Shown here one piece after another: positions 1 through 9,270 of a stretch of 64,000 nucleotides of DNA. Source of the stretch: Notolepis coatsorum (taxonomy: Eukaryota > Chordata > Actinopteri > Aulopiformes > Paralepididae). Both the position numbers and the translations under genes were made by a program. The notes under the pieces are model-generated. The model worked only from the letters and a program-made list of their open reading frames with translations, was not told the origin of the DNA and did not search any database. Location: contig OZ020591.1 of assembly GCA_963971535.1 (NCBI GenBank), forward strand, positions 16,974,823 to 17,038,822. The letters run 5' to 3'. Each line of letters begins with the position of its first letter. Position 1 is the first letter of the stretch.

Positions 1-190
1 TTTTTTTTTTAATTTTTTTTATTGGTTTGTACTACCGGGCAGTCCGGTAGAGAGAGAGGGAATGGGACACAGAGCATGGGCAAGACATTTGGCAAAGGAC
101 GCTGGGTCCGGGAGTCGAACCCGTGTCGGCCGTTTCGCTATGCAGCGCGTTGCCGTTACATGGTGTGCTACTAGAGCGCCAGGGTTTCTC
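1..190 (-). mobile_element. tRNA-derived SINE (3' tail at window start)
   Basis: Read on the minus strand, about 100-185 carries a tRNA-like head with a good RNA polymerase III B box (GGGTTCGACTCCC, near 108-120), followed by an unrelated body and an A-rich tail (the T run at 1-20). The A box is weaker. This is the layout of a tRNA-headed SINE. It might be a decayed tRNA pseudogene, but the body and tail favour a SINE. The family is not identified. Confidence 0.5.
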
Positions 191-297
191 TCATTTTAAT
201 GCTAATTATACCACTAGTTCAGACGTCTCGTTACATTCCAACAAGTGCCAACATGTCCTGATAATGCTATGACCCGCAAGAGAGACCACATCACCCC

Positions 298-1274
298 TAG
301 GCCTGCCACGATAACACATTTTGCTGGGCGATTAATTGCCCCCGAAAATATCGCGATAAGCGATATTATTGCGACCGGTTAGAGAATTTTTTTTTGAGAA
401 ATGTATTTCCCAAAACTTTTATTTTGAAGCCCACCGCTCCGTCTTTTCCGGTGTTTTAGACTTTTATTTTGAAGCCCACCGACCGGACCGGAAGTATTGT
501 TGTGATTATCCTAGCAGATAGCAGCACGGTTCTGTGTTTTTGAGCTAATGATAAAACAAATATTGAGATTGTTGGTGAACAACTAACTTTAGGTTAGTTT
601 TAACGTTAGCTACTAACGTTAGATGCAGCTACTACAGGCAATCAACGATGAGGAGGAAGCGTCAAAGCAGTATATAATAGAATAGCTGTGGTGCGTAGGC
701 ACTGCAGCACGACTCGAAACTACCTACTACGTTATAATAAATGAATTCATGTTTAACTTGTCCCCGTGTCCAGTCCTTTGACTAGCCCCACCCGTTCATT
801 GTAAACAATGATGCATGTAATTGTATTAACGTTATTCTGTGTTGTAGCTATGCTATACGTTGTATTTCGTTTGTTAGCTATTTAGCTAATGTTGTTAGCA
901 TTGAATGAGAATCAACACTCGATCTTTCATCTTTATTTAGCAGTCCAGTTTCTCCGGGCAGTAGCGAGTAACTACTTGGGTCTAAAAATAGCTAACGTTA
1001 CACTATAAATAACGCTACTTGGTTAAAAGGAGCAACACCATTGAGAAATGTAGTTAAGCTATATGTGGCGTTGCTACTGCCCCACGGAGCTCCCGTGCTG
1101 TGCTCTGTAGTAAGGCCAGCGGCCCCCCACACGGAGAGTGACTGACGAGGGGTACTGGTTCCGCCTCATTAAAACAAACGCGCAAATAGCAATTAATCGC
1201 GCCCGTCAAAATCATTGCATTAATTTTAATTATCGCGGCAATTAATCGATTTATTGCTTATCGCGGCAGGCCTA
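298..1274. mobile_element. Non-autonomous hAT element
   Basis: The ends are inverted copies: TAGGCCTGCC(A/G)CGATAA at the left and its reverse complement at the right. An exact 8-bp target duplication ATCACCCC (290-297 and 1275-1282) flanks the element. An 8-bp duplication with short terminal inverted repeats is diagnostic of the hAT superfamily. No transposase ORF is present inside, so mobility would need an enzyme from elsewhere. It sits inside the coding region of an L2 LINE, so it is the younger of the two. Confidence 0.85.
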
Positions 1275-1619
1275 ATCACCCCTGTCCTTGCCTCCCTTCA
1301 TTGGCTTCCAGTACGCTACAGGATAGATTTGAAGGTTCTCCTATTTGTTTTTAAAGCCCTTAATGGTCACCCCCCCCCCTCCTACATCTCAGACCTCCTA
1401 TCCCCCTATTCCAACACCAGGTCCCTCAGGTCAGCCGATCAGAGGCTCCTGACAGTCCGGAGGTCTAACCTCAAGCTCAGGGGGGGCCGTGCCTTTGCTG
1501 TCGCAGCCCCTGAACTGTGGAACAGCATCCCCACCTCCATTAGGCTTGCCCCCTCGATAGATGCCTTCAAATCTAGGCTCAAAACCCACTTCTACCTACT
1601 AGCCTTTCCCGTTCACTGA
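1275..1619 (+). pseudogene. L2-like ORF2 C-terminal fragment
   Basis: About 115 residues match the conserved end of L2/CR1-type LINE ORF2 proteins. There is a LHWLPV block, then a VFKALNG block, then the hallmark ELWNSIP, then a K(S/T)-rich end. In the intact protein this region follows the reverse transcriptase and is thought to help bind RNA. No endonuclease or reverse transcriptase remains, so it cannot work alone. The apparent upstream start codon lies inside the inserted hAT end and is not a real start. Confidence 0.75.
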
Positions 1620-1785
1620 CTCATGCCCTGTTTTCCTATGTGTTTGCCTGTGTGCCCTCCCATAAAACGGAGTGTGATTGTTGTCAATATGTATCCATGT
1701 GTATCTACCCTCTGTACAGCATGTTGGTTGACACGTGTCATGTTAAATGTGCTATATAAATAAATCTGATTGATTGATTGAAGAA

Positions 1786-2180
1786 GGCATGAAATAGGTT
1801 TTTTTGTGGTTGAACTGTGGTATAATAGCAATAACATGCTTGAGGTTGTGTATCACAGTACTGCACTACCTCATTGCTGTGCATTATGTTTGAGTTATTC
1901 TATTGTTTGCAAATCTTTTGATAAAATGGTCAATTCTGTTAGTTTTTTGTTTTTAATCTTTTATTTTATTTATTTTGAACGGACAAAAAAAGTAACACAC
2001 CTACAGGTTACAGTAGTTATCCCCCCCCCAAAATAAATCACCCCCCTTTCCCCTCAATCACCCCGCTCGGATCAAAATAGAAATAAAGAAATCTGTCTGT
2101 TCAGATGTCAGTTCTGTTCTTACTTTATTTCTTAATTAATTTCACTTCAAATTGCTTCTTGGAGATTATGATGATGATGA
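1786..2180. other. Unassigned AT-rich DNA
   Basis: I see no gene, RNA or clear repeat here. There are C and T runs near 2020-2060 and a short GAT microsatellite near 2168-2183. Confidence 0.4.
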
Positions 2181-3240
2181 TGTTAAGGGGAGACCACCCA
2201 CCTAAAATAAATGTTTCCTGATTTTAGGGCAATTTTGAGATTTTTGTATAATGTTGCCCCTTTACATGTCTTCTTTCAAACTAGTGACAAGAAAACTTAA
2301 AAAAAAACACATTTAGTTGCTTATTTTGCTTCATTTTGCATGATTACATCCATAAATGTGCACATGAATGGGGAAGTGCCTCATTTGCATATATAAACAT
2401 ACAATTCATAAAACTTGCAATACATTTTTTCTTAGGTTACATGTACATAACAAACTGGGAACATTTCACAGTGATATCTATTCAAATATTTGTTTTGCCT
2501 ATTAGGGGTACAGTAATCGGTTTGTTACTACACTGTTACTACTACTACATCATTATTATTATTATTATGTTATTCAGTTATCAGGCATGTGTTTAGGTTG
2601 TCTATTACTAATGGTTTGATTGGGTGTTGTGTTTGTAAATAGCGGTTTCAAAAGAAATATGGCATTTTACAATACAGAACTTTGAAGGCGTTTTCCCAAA
2701 GGGTAGAAATGTACCAATTCCCTAGCATCTACACACACCAAACTTTCCACATTCATTAATATCTATATCCTGCTTCTTTGTGCCAAAGGGTTTGTTGATA
2801 TGTCATACATAGCCTGATTTACAGACAATACAAAACTTTAAAGGCGTTTTTCTCAAAACGAGATTTTATGAGTTTGTATTACACATATACCACAACTTTT
2901 TGCTAGAGGATTTTTTGATATATGACTCATCCAGATGTTTAGAACATGTTATACAAAAAATTGATGCAAAAAAAATTAAAATTATGACTAGGGGGTCATA
3001 AAAGGTCATACATTCCTGTGCGGGTGGCATATCAAAAAATCCTCTAGCAAAAAGTTAGGTATTTAATGTAGTAACATGAAAAACCATGAGAAAAAATATC
3101 TATATATCATCCATTTTTTCAAAATTTTGTTTGGGGTAACATGCAAAAAGGGGCAATTTTGAATAGACCACGCCCCTTTTTGGGTAATACAATTATGCGA
3201 CAAAAAAAAAGTTTGATACAGTCAATCATCACATGCTTTT
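2181..3240. repeat. Degenerate satellite-like repeat with inverted repeat
   Basis: A motif around CAATACAGAACTTTGAAGGC near 2672 recurs, slightly changed, near 2827, giving a degenerate direct repeat of about 155 bp. A perfect 28-bp inverted repeat (core TTTTTGCTAGAGG) lies at 2894-2921 and 3029-3056 with about a 107-bp loop. No ORF here is convincing. It may be a decayed DNA transposon, but no target duplication was found. Confidence 0.4.
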
Positions 3241-3408
3241 AAAAAGGTTATCTAGTATTAGCCTGGTGGATAGTGGTGCATGTTATTGGTTTCAGGATTA
3301 TCTATCTTCTGCTGTGTCAAATCGGGCCCTGTTCAATCTGAATTATTGTCCATAACTAAAGGTTTGCCGCAAAGTTCAGCTGGGTCCTGTCCTTTTTACT
3401 ATTTATAT

Positions 3409-4286
3409 TAGGGCTGACCTTGCTTTTTTTGGCAATCGAAGCTTCGGGGCCGAGCTTCGGTTTTAATTCGAAGCTTCGGAAAAAAAATATATAAATTCTT
3501 TTTTTAATTATTATTTTTTAATTTTAATTTTATCTTATTAAAATTATTTTATTATGTTGTGGTACTTGTACAGCACTTTGGTAAACGTTGTTGTTTTTAA
3601 ATGTGCTCTATAAATAAAGTGGATTGGATTAATTATTTAAGTAGCCCCTTTCGTGACTGTGACGCAGCCAACAAGGTTTCACTCGACTGCGCTGCCTGGG
3701 TGCAGTGGGGCTGCTCTCACAGCCAACGACATGACATTACATAATTATGTTGCAACCTTCGTCTATCAAGCAAACAATTATATAAATATTTATATGTAGT
3801 TGATAGAGACAAAGGCAGAATTCGACTTAATTAAGCACGTTTTATTAAGACATATTTTTATATGGGTCGGGACACTTTAAAAAAGCAGCACAATGAACAC
3901 AAATCTGTCCGACATAGTCTTAAATAACAAACGGCATTGCTTCGCTTCTTCATCGACATATCTGCTGCACATGTCCTTGTTGTTTTCAACACAGATAATC
4001 TCCACATGCTTGTTGTAGAGAGGTGGAGTCGAGGCGCCGCTTACTTTCGTTTCATTGGAATGGAGGCGGGAAGGCGCCGCTTACTTTCGTTTCATTGGAA
4101 TGGAGGCGGAAAGGCGCCGCTTACTTTCGTTTCATTGGAATGGAGGCGCAAGATTTTGGAGGCAAAAAAAATTAATTAAACAAAATTTAAGAATCTTTTA
4201 TTTTTTATTTTTTTTACTTCGATTTTTTTTTTATGTTCGAAGCTTGTGCCATCGAACGAAGCTTCGAAGTATTTAAGACAGCCCTA
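3409..4286. mobile_element. Non-autonomous hAT element with internal LINE tail
   Basis: The inverted ends TAGGGCTG and CAGCCCTA are flanked by an exact 8-bp duplication ATTTATAT (3401-3408 and 4287-4294). Just inside both ends are GAAGCTTCG-type sequences, a further imperfect inverted repeat. A stretch near 3545-3632 resembles a LINE 3' end (ATAAATAAAGTGGATTGGATT). Near 4022-4150 there are three copies of a roughly 42-bp tandem repeat. No transposase is encoded. Confidence 0.85.
4022..4150. repeat. Tandem repeat, about 42 bp x 3
   Basis: Three head-to-tail copies of a unit containing GGCGCCGCTTACTTTCG lie inside the hAT element. They differ at only a few positions, so they are probably recent. 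Confidence 0.75.
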
Positions 4287-4430
4287 ATTTATATTAATGA
4301 TATTGTTTCATCTTTGAATGACTGACAACGTTTTGGATAAGATGTGATTTATAGACATGCTGCAGCTTTAACTCTTAAACCGCTGGACATTATTCTGCCC
4401 TCCGATTTATTATTGGTGACCGATATGATG

Positions 4431-4665
4431 CCACCACTGTGTCCTTTATGATATATATGATACCCACCACTGTGTCCTTTATGATATATATGATACCTAC
4501 CACTGTGTCCTTTATGATATATATGATACCCACCACTGTGTCCTTTATGATATATATGATACCCACCACTGTGTCCTTTATGATATATATGATACCACCA
4601 CTGTGTCCTTTATGATATATATGATACCCACCACTGTGTCCTTTATGATATATATGATACCCACC
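4431..4665. repeat. 33-bp minisatellite, array 1
   Basis: About seven copies of a 33-bp unit (core CACCACTGTGTCCTTTATGA followed by TATATATGATACC). The unit is 11 codons and reads HHCVLYDIYDT on the plus strand. It starts where the LINE relic to the left would encode the same motif. Some units are one base short, so no long frame is kept on the sense strand. Confidence 0.95.
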
Positions 4666-5233
4666 TGTAGCGGCACCTGCCTGTGTCCGCTTCCTGGTAG
4701 ACGGGGAGTGATTCCATACGCGCTCCATCCAAAGAATAGTCTCCACACATTGAGTTCCGTTATCAGATACCGACGTGGTGATCCGATTTATTTAGAAAAT
4801 GTAGGTTACATGGGAGAGGTGATAAAAGCGATCCTAAAGCGTCCTATAACCGTGGTTCTAATTGCTCAAAGTGTTTCCTAAGATAAAACGATTCTAAAGC
4901 GTTCCCGAAGCGTTCTATAAGCATCCGGAAACGTCCCGAAGCGGTCAGAAAATATTATGCGTTCCCCATGCTACAGCCCCACAGCTGGCTCCCATTACCT
5001 ATTTAATGATCTCCGCCGCGCTGTGGCTGATCCACCTGACAGGTGCAGGTGATCCACCCACAGTACAACAGAGTCCACCCAACAGGTTACACAGAATCAT
5101 AACATTCCCATAAATCATAACATTCCCATAAATCGTAACCTTCTATTTGTAATAATAATAATAATAATGATAATAATAATATTAATAATAATAATAATAA
5201 TCCATAACAAAAAACACTCATTCGGCCTTTACA
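4666..5233. mobile_element. Probable solo LTR, family unknown
   Basis: The segment starts TGTAGCGG and ends CTTTACA. It lies between two minisatellite arrays and is flanked by the 6-bp sequence CCCACC on both sides (4660-4665 and 5234-5239). TG...CA ends, a short direct duplication and no coding sequence fit a solo LTR. It holds a (TAA)n microsatellite (about 5150-5204). CCCACC is part of the minisatellite unit, so the duplication alone is weaker evidence than usual. It resembles neither LTR pair seen elsewhere in the window. Confidence 0.5.
5150..5204. repeat. (TAA)n microsatellite
   Basis: An imperfect AAT/TAA triplet run inside the probable solo LTR. Confidence 0.9.
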
Positions 5234-6382
5234 CCCACCACTGTGTCCTTTATGATATATATGATGCCACCACTGTGTCCTTTATGATATATAATGATAC
5301 CCACCACTGTGTCCTTTATGATATATATGATGCCACCACTGTGTCCTTTATGATATATAATACCCACCACTGTGTCCTTTATGATATATATGATACCACC
5401 ACTGTGTCCTTTATGATATATATGATGCCACCACTGTGTCCTTTATGATATATATGATGCCACCACTGTGTCCTTTATGATATATAATGATACCCACCAC
5501 TGTGTCCTTTATGATATATATGATGCCACCACTGTGTCCTTTATGATATATATGATACTCACCACTGTGTCCTTTATGATATATATGATGCCACCACTGT
5601 GTCCTTTATGATATATATGATACTCACCACTGTGTCCTTTATGATATATATGATGCCACCACTGTGTCCTTTATGATATATATGATACCCACCACTGTGT
5701 CCTTTATGATATATATGATACTCACCACTGTGTCCTTTATGATATATATGATACTCACCACTGTGTCCTTTATGATATATATGATACCCACCACTGTGTC
5801 CTTTATGATATATATATGATACCCACCACTGTGTCCTTTATGATATATATGATACCCACCACTGTGTCCTTTATGATATATATGATACCCACCACTGTGT
5901 CCTTTATGATATATATGATACCCACCACTGTGTCCTTTATGATATATATGATACTCACCACTGTGTCCTTTATGATATATATGATACCCACCACTGTGTC
6001 CTTTATGATATATATGATACCCACCACTGTGTCTTTTATGATATATATGATACCCACCACTGTGTCCTTTATGATATATATGATACCCACCACTGTGTCC
6101 TTTATGATATATATGATACCACCACTGTGTCCTTTATGATATATATGATACCCACCACTGTGTCCTTTATGATATATATGATACTCACCACTGTGTCCTT
6201 TATGATATATATGATACCCACCACTGTGTCCTTTATGATATATATGATACTCACCACTGTGTCCTTTATGATATATATGATACCCACCACTGTGTCCTTT
6301 ATGATATATATGATACCCACCACTGTCCTTTATGATATATATGATACCCACCACTGTCCTTTATGATATATATGATACCCAC
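5234..6382. repeat. 33-bp minisatellite, array 2
   Basis: About 35 head-to-tail copies of the same 33-bp unit, with 32-bp and a few longer variants (some units read GATGCC or GATACTC instead of GATACCC). Long open frames on both strands are by-products of a repeat length divisible by three and are not genes. The array is cut at 6382 by the BEL/Pao element and continues at 16883. Confidence 0.95.
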
Positions 6383-6576
6383 TGTAACTGAGGGGTACAA
6401 TTCCCTGACTGTATTGATAAGTATGGTATTATTAAACCACTACCGCTTGTACTTTAACTTCTGGCCATCCAGTACATGATATAGATATGATGAACACTTT
6501 CCCACCTGATGAAACGAAGTCCACACAAATGTATAAATCGAATATTTTATATAGCAAAGGGTATATACAACGTTCA

Positions 6577-7397
6577 AGTTACAGGTTGAAAAAACCCTCA
6601 GCTCGGAACTAGGCAGAATCTGCATATGGCTCGCTGATAACAAACTATCATTACACATGGGCAAAACAGAGTCCATTCTCTTCGGTTCAAATAACAAACT
6701 CAGCAAGACCGACGGCTTCTCAGTTACAGTGGGTGACAATATTGTCACAAGGAAAGATGAAATTACCTACCTGGGTTCCATCCTAGAGGCTAATCTCTCC
6801 TGTGACAAAATGGCATCCAATGTAATAAAAAAAGTCAACCAACGAACTCGATTCTTGTACCGGATCTCCTCTCTGGTAAACAAGAACACCCTGAAGACTC
6901 TGGCAGGAGCACTCATTCAGGGGTACTACGACTATGCTTGCACCTCATGGTACCAAAGCACCTCAAAGGCGCTAAAAACAAAATTACAAACATCTCAAAA
7001 CAAACTGGTCAGACTACTGCTTGACCTTACTCCTAGAACCCACCTCACCCCTGCCCACTTTGACAACCTAGGATGGCTTAGAGTAGACGACAGAGTACAA
7101 CAACTTGCAATGGGCCTGGTCTACAAGATACACTACACGACCAAGGTACCCATGTACATGTCAAAATACTTCCCAAAGGTCAGTGAATACCACGATCACA
7201 ACACCAGAGGGAGCTCCACAAATCATGTTAAACCCAGATTCGGCTCAAATAAGGGACTAAACACGTTTCGCAATTATGCCACATCAATGTGGAACGCCCT
7301 ACCCAAAGCTGTAAAGGAATGTGGATCACTACCCACTTTCAAAACCTCTCTCAAGGGACACCTACGGGAGACTGCAATTCAACACTGGCCCCTGTAA
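6577..7397 (+). pseudogene. LINE-A ORF2 C-terminal part
   Basis: Roughly 270 residues from the thumb end of the reverse transcriptase to the C-terminus. It starts in the middle of a conserved block (QVEKTLSSELG) that is complete in the copy at 22.9 kb. It includes YLGSILEANLSCD, a segment rich in basic residues, and the WNALPKAVKE motif that corresponds to WNSIP in L2. The frame is open to a stop at 7397. The catalytic palm (FADD) was lost by 5' truncation, so it has no polymerase activity. Confidence 0.85.
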
Positions 7398-7974
7398 ATA
7401 TCCTAACCCAACCCCCTCCAATGTACAGTCATTTACCTAGTATGGTTTTGTCAATAGTTCAATGTACAATTGTGTTTGTTTGTACAGTGTCTCCTCCCCC
7501 CCCCCCCCTCAATGTACAGTGTTACTTGTTTATACAGTGTGCCCCCCGCCCCCCCCCCCCCCCCCAACCACCTCCAATGTAAATTACCCAGTATGGTTGT
7601 CAATATCCCAATGTACCCAACCCCCCCCACCCAACCTCCTCCAATGTACAGTTTCTACGTCAAATGTATATACTCCCTTTTCTTGACTCCTTCTGTATCA
7701 CAAACAGTACTGTATTTGCAAATCTGGTATGTCATAAATGTATAGATGTAGCAGTACTGACTATCTGTATGTCATGTATGTCATATATGTCTATATGAAT
7801 TGAAAATGGGGGACCCTGATGGAAACAAGACAAACGTCTTTCTCAGGTCTGCATCCCCTTAACAATTGTATGTATTGAGCCGTACTGTATTGTACCCATT
7901 CTGCAATCTGTTAAATAAAGTTTTCATTCATTCATTCATTCATTCATTCATTCATTCATTCATTCATTCATTCA
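6577..7974 (+). mobile_element. LINE-A copy, 5'-truncated, inside the BEL LTR
   Basis: Holds the end of ORF2, a C-rich 3' UTR and an ATTC-repeat tail following ATAAAG. The join to LTR sequence is clean on both sides when compared with the intact LTR. The target duplication is probably TTCA, blurred by the tail. The same family (called LINE-A here) occurs at least five more times in the window. It is younger than the BEL insertion. Confidence 0.9.
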
Positions 7975-9177
7975 CTTAATGACATTTATGATTTGAAATG
8001 CACTTGTAAGGCAAATGAGTATTCGTAGGTAAATCAACATTGAATGTCCAATCTCTGGTTACGCAGGGAGCAAGTATACAACCTGGTTCTTTAGGGAACT
8101 ATAGCGATGGTACTTAAATGATTATAGCTGGATACACTAAGGGGGGGGTCCCGCTGGTTGTAAGACAGTAGGGGGGGGGGGGTTAGAAGAGCCGCTGGCG
8201 GTATCCCATCTGGCCGACGATTTCTTGGGAGAATTCAGAGTCCTGAACACGATGCCCACAGAACCTCGGTCCACAGATGAATACAGCTGGACCCTCTGGT
8301 GGACGGTAGCTGCCGGTCCACAACGAAGAGACGTGAGGCGACCTCACTCGGGGTAGAGCGCCGTCTCACCTGGACTCCTCTCCGGGGGGTAGTTCCAACA
8401 CTCAGCAGTGTTGGCCGTTATCCATGGAATAATCAAAGCACCCAAAGCATGTAGATAATCCAAGCCGTGGAAGGCTCGCCGTCGTCCGGGTAAAGTAATC
8501 CAATGTACAGGTCCACTCGTCCTGGCCCGGAGCTCCTCGGATGCAAGCACCACACGTGGTCTGCCCAGCCTGGTTAAGACTCCAGATAACGTCAGGAACG
8601 ATGGGGGTACTGCTCACTTTATAACTCTAACCGAACGATGCACCATACATAATAGACTATTATTAGCTTAATAGAAATACGTCCAACTCGACGGTATAGT
8701 GCCAAACTATGACAATTCAACTATTAATCCACACGATGTCTCAATGCCTATTCTGAGGCCAAGTAGGCCTTACTGCACCACACGTGCGTCGTGGGTGAGG
8801 CTTCGCGTCTGTTACTAGGTTGGAGGGTAAAGGACTAATGGACTAAAAGAAAGTTCTACTTTACTTGCGCCATATATATATGCGCTGTGAACAAACAGTA
8901 CCACTCGCACCTTGCCAGACGTATTCCTACGCGGAACCGGGCCTGCCACGACATGTTGGTCGGCACGATTGAACCTGAACCAAGGGGCATGGCTGCTGGC
9001 GCCAGGTTCTCGTCCAACGGTAGAATGAAACTATTATGGGCCGTTAGTAGACCAAAGGGATACTCAGCGCATATTGCACAAGGAATACACAGGGGATACC
9101 AAACGATATACAAATACTATTAAATATATATCCATAAATAAATATATATATTCGGTTTAATCTGATCCTTCACAACA

Positions 9178-9190
9178 GCCGCCCCCTAAT
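9178..9190 (-). other. BEL/Pao polypurine tract
   Basis: On the minus strand AGGGGGCGGC lies directly before the 3' LTR start (TGTTGTG). This is the expected position for the primer of plus-strand DNA synthesis. Confidence 0.6.
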
Positions 9191-9270
9191 TAGTCCCACC
9201 TAATTAGCTAAGCAGAGACAGATTAACCGCACTGTCTACCACTCAAGGTCCGCTGTAAGGGTCAGTCAAC

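Larger units (their letters stand above)
200..1785 (+). mobile_element. L2-type LINE, 3' end, split by a hAT element
   Basis: This is a 5'-truncated LINE copy consisting of the end of ORF2 and the 3' UTR. It ends in the short TGATTGATTG tail typical of fish L2. The coding sequence before 298 (reading ..KRDHIT) resumes after 1274, so the 977-bp element between is a later insertion. Nothing upstream of the ORF2 C-terminus is kept. One frameshift is visible upstream of the insertion. Confidence 0.75.
3250..4430 (+). pseudogene. LINE reverse transcriptase relic, split by a hAT element
   Basis: Conceptual translation with frameshifts gives the core of a non-LTR reverse transcriptase. WFQDYLSS is visible at 3279-3302. 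A degraded form of the GVPQGS..LGP...(T/S)IYINDI block spans the 3409-4286 insertion, which lies within LFYIYINDI. After the insertion come YRHAA, LKPLD and, near 4396-4430, YSALRFI(I)GDRYD. These blocks occur in this order in CR1/L2-type LINE ORF2 proteins. The sequence runs directly into the 33-bp minisatellite at its 3' side. It is not functional, having several frameshifts and stops. Confidence 0.65.
6383..9177 (-). repeat. BEL/Pao 3' LTR, interrupted by a LINE
   Basis: Matches the 15485-16882 LTR almost base for base except for a 1.4-kb LINE inserted at 6577-7974. It begins TGTAACTG and ends CACAACA on the plus strand. Short ORFs near 8344-8617 and 8856-9123 are repeated in the other LTR and are not genes. 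Confidence 0.93.

Noticed and set aside
5803-6366. Long ORFs on both strands over the 33-bp arrays (repeating IIYIIKDTVV or SFMIYMIPTT)
   Set aside because: The repeat unit is a multiple of three without stops, so open frames arise automatically. There is no start context or family match.
4431-6382. Regularly spaced repeats as a CRISPR array
   Set aside because: Units are head to tail without spacers, and the DNA is clearly animal.
7289-7745. Proline-rich ORFs
   Set aside because: They are translations of the C-rich 3' UTR of LINE-A.
8344-9123. Small ORFs that occur twice (also 16049-16828)
   Set aside because: They lie in the two BEL LTRs and are repeated only because the LTRs are.
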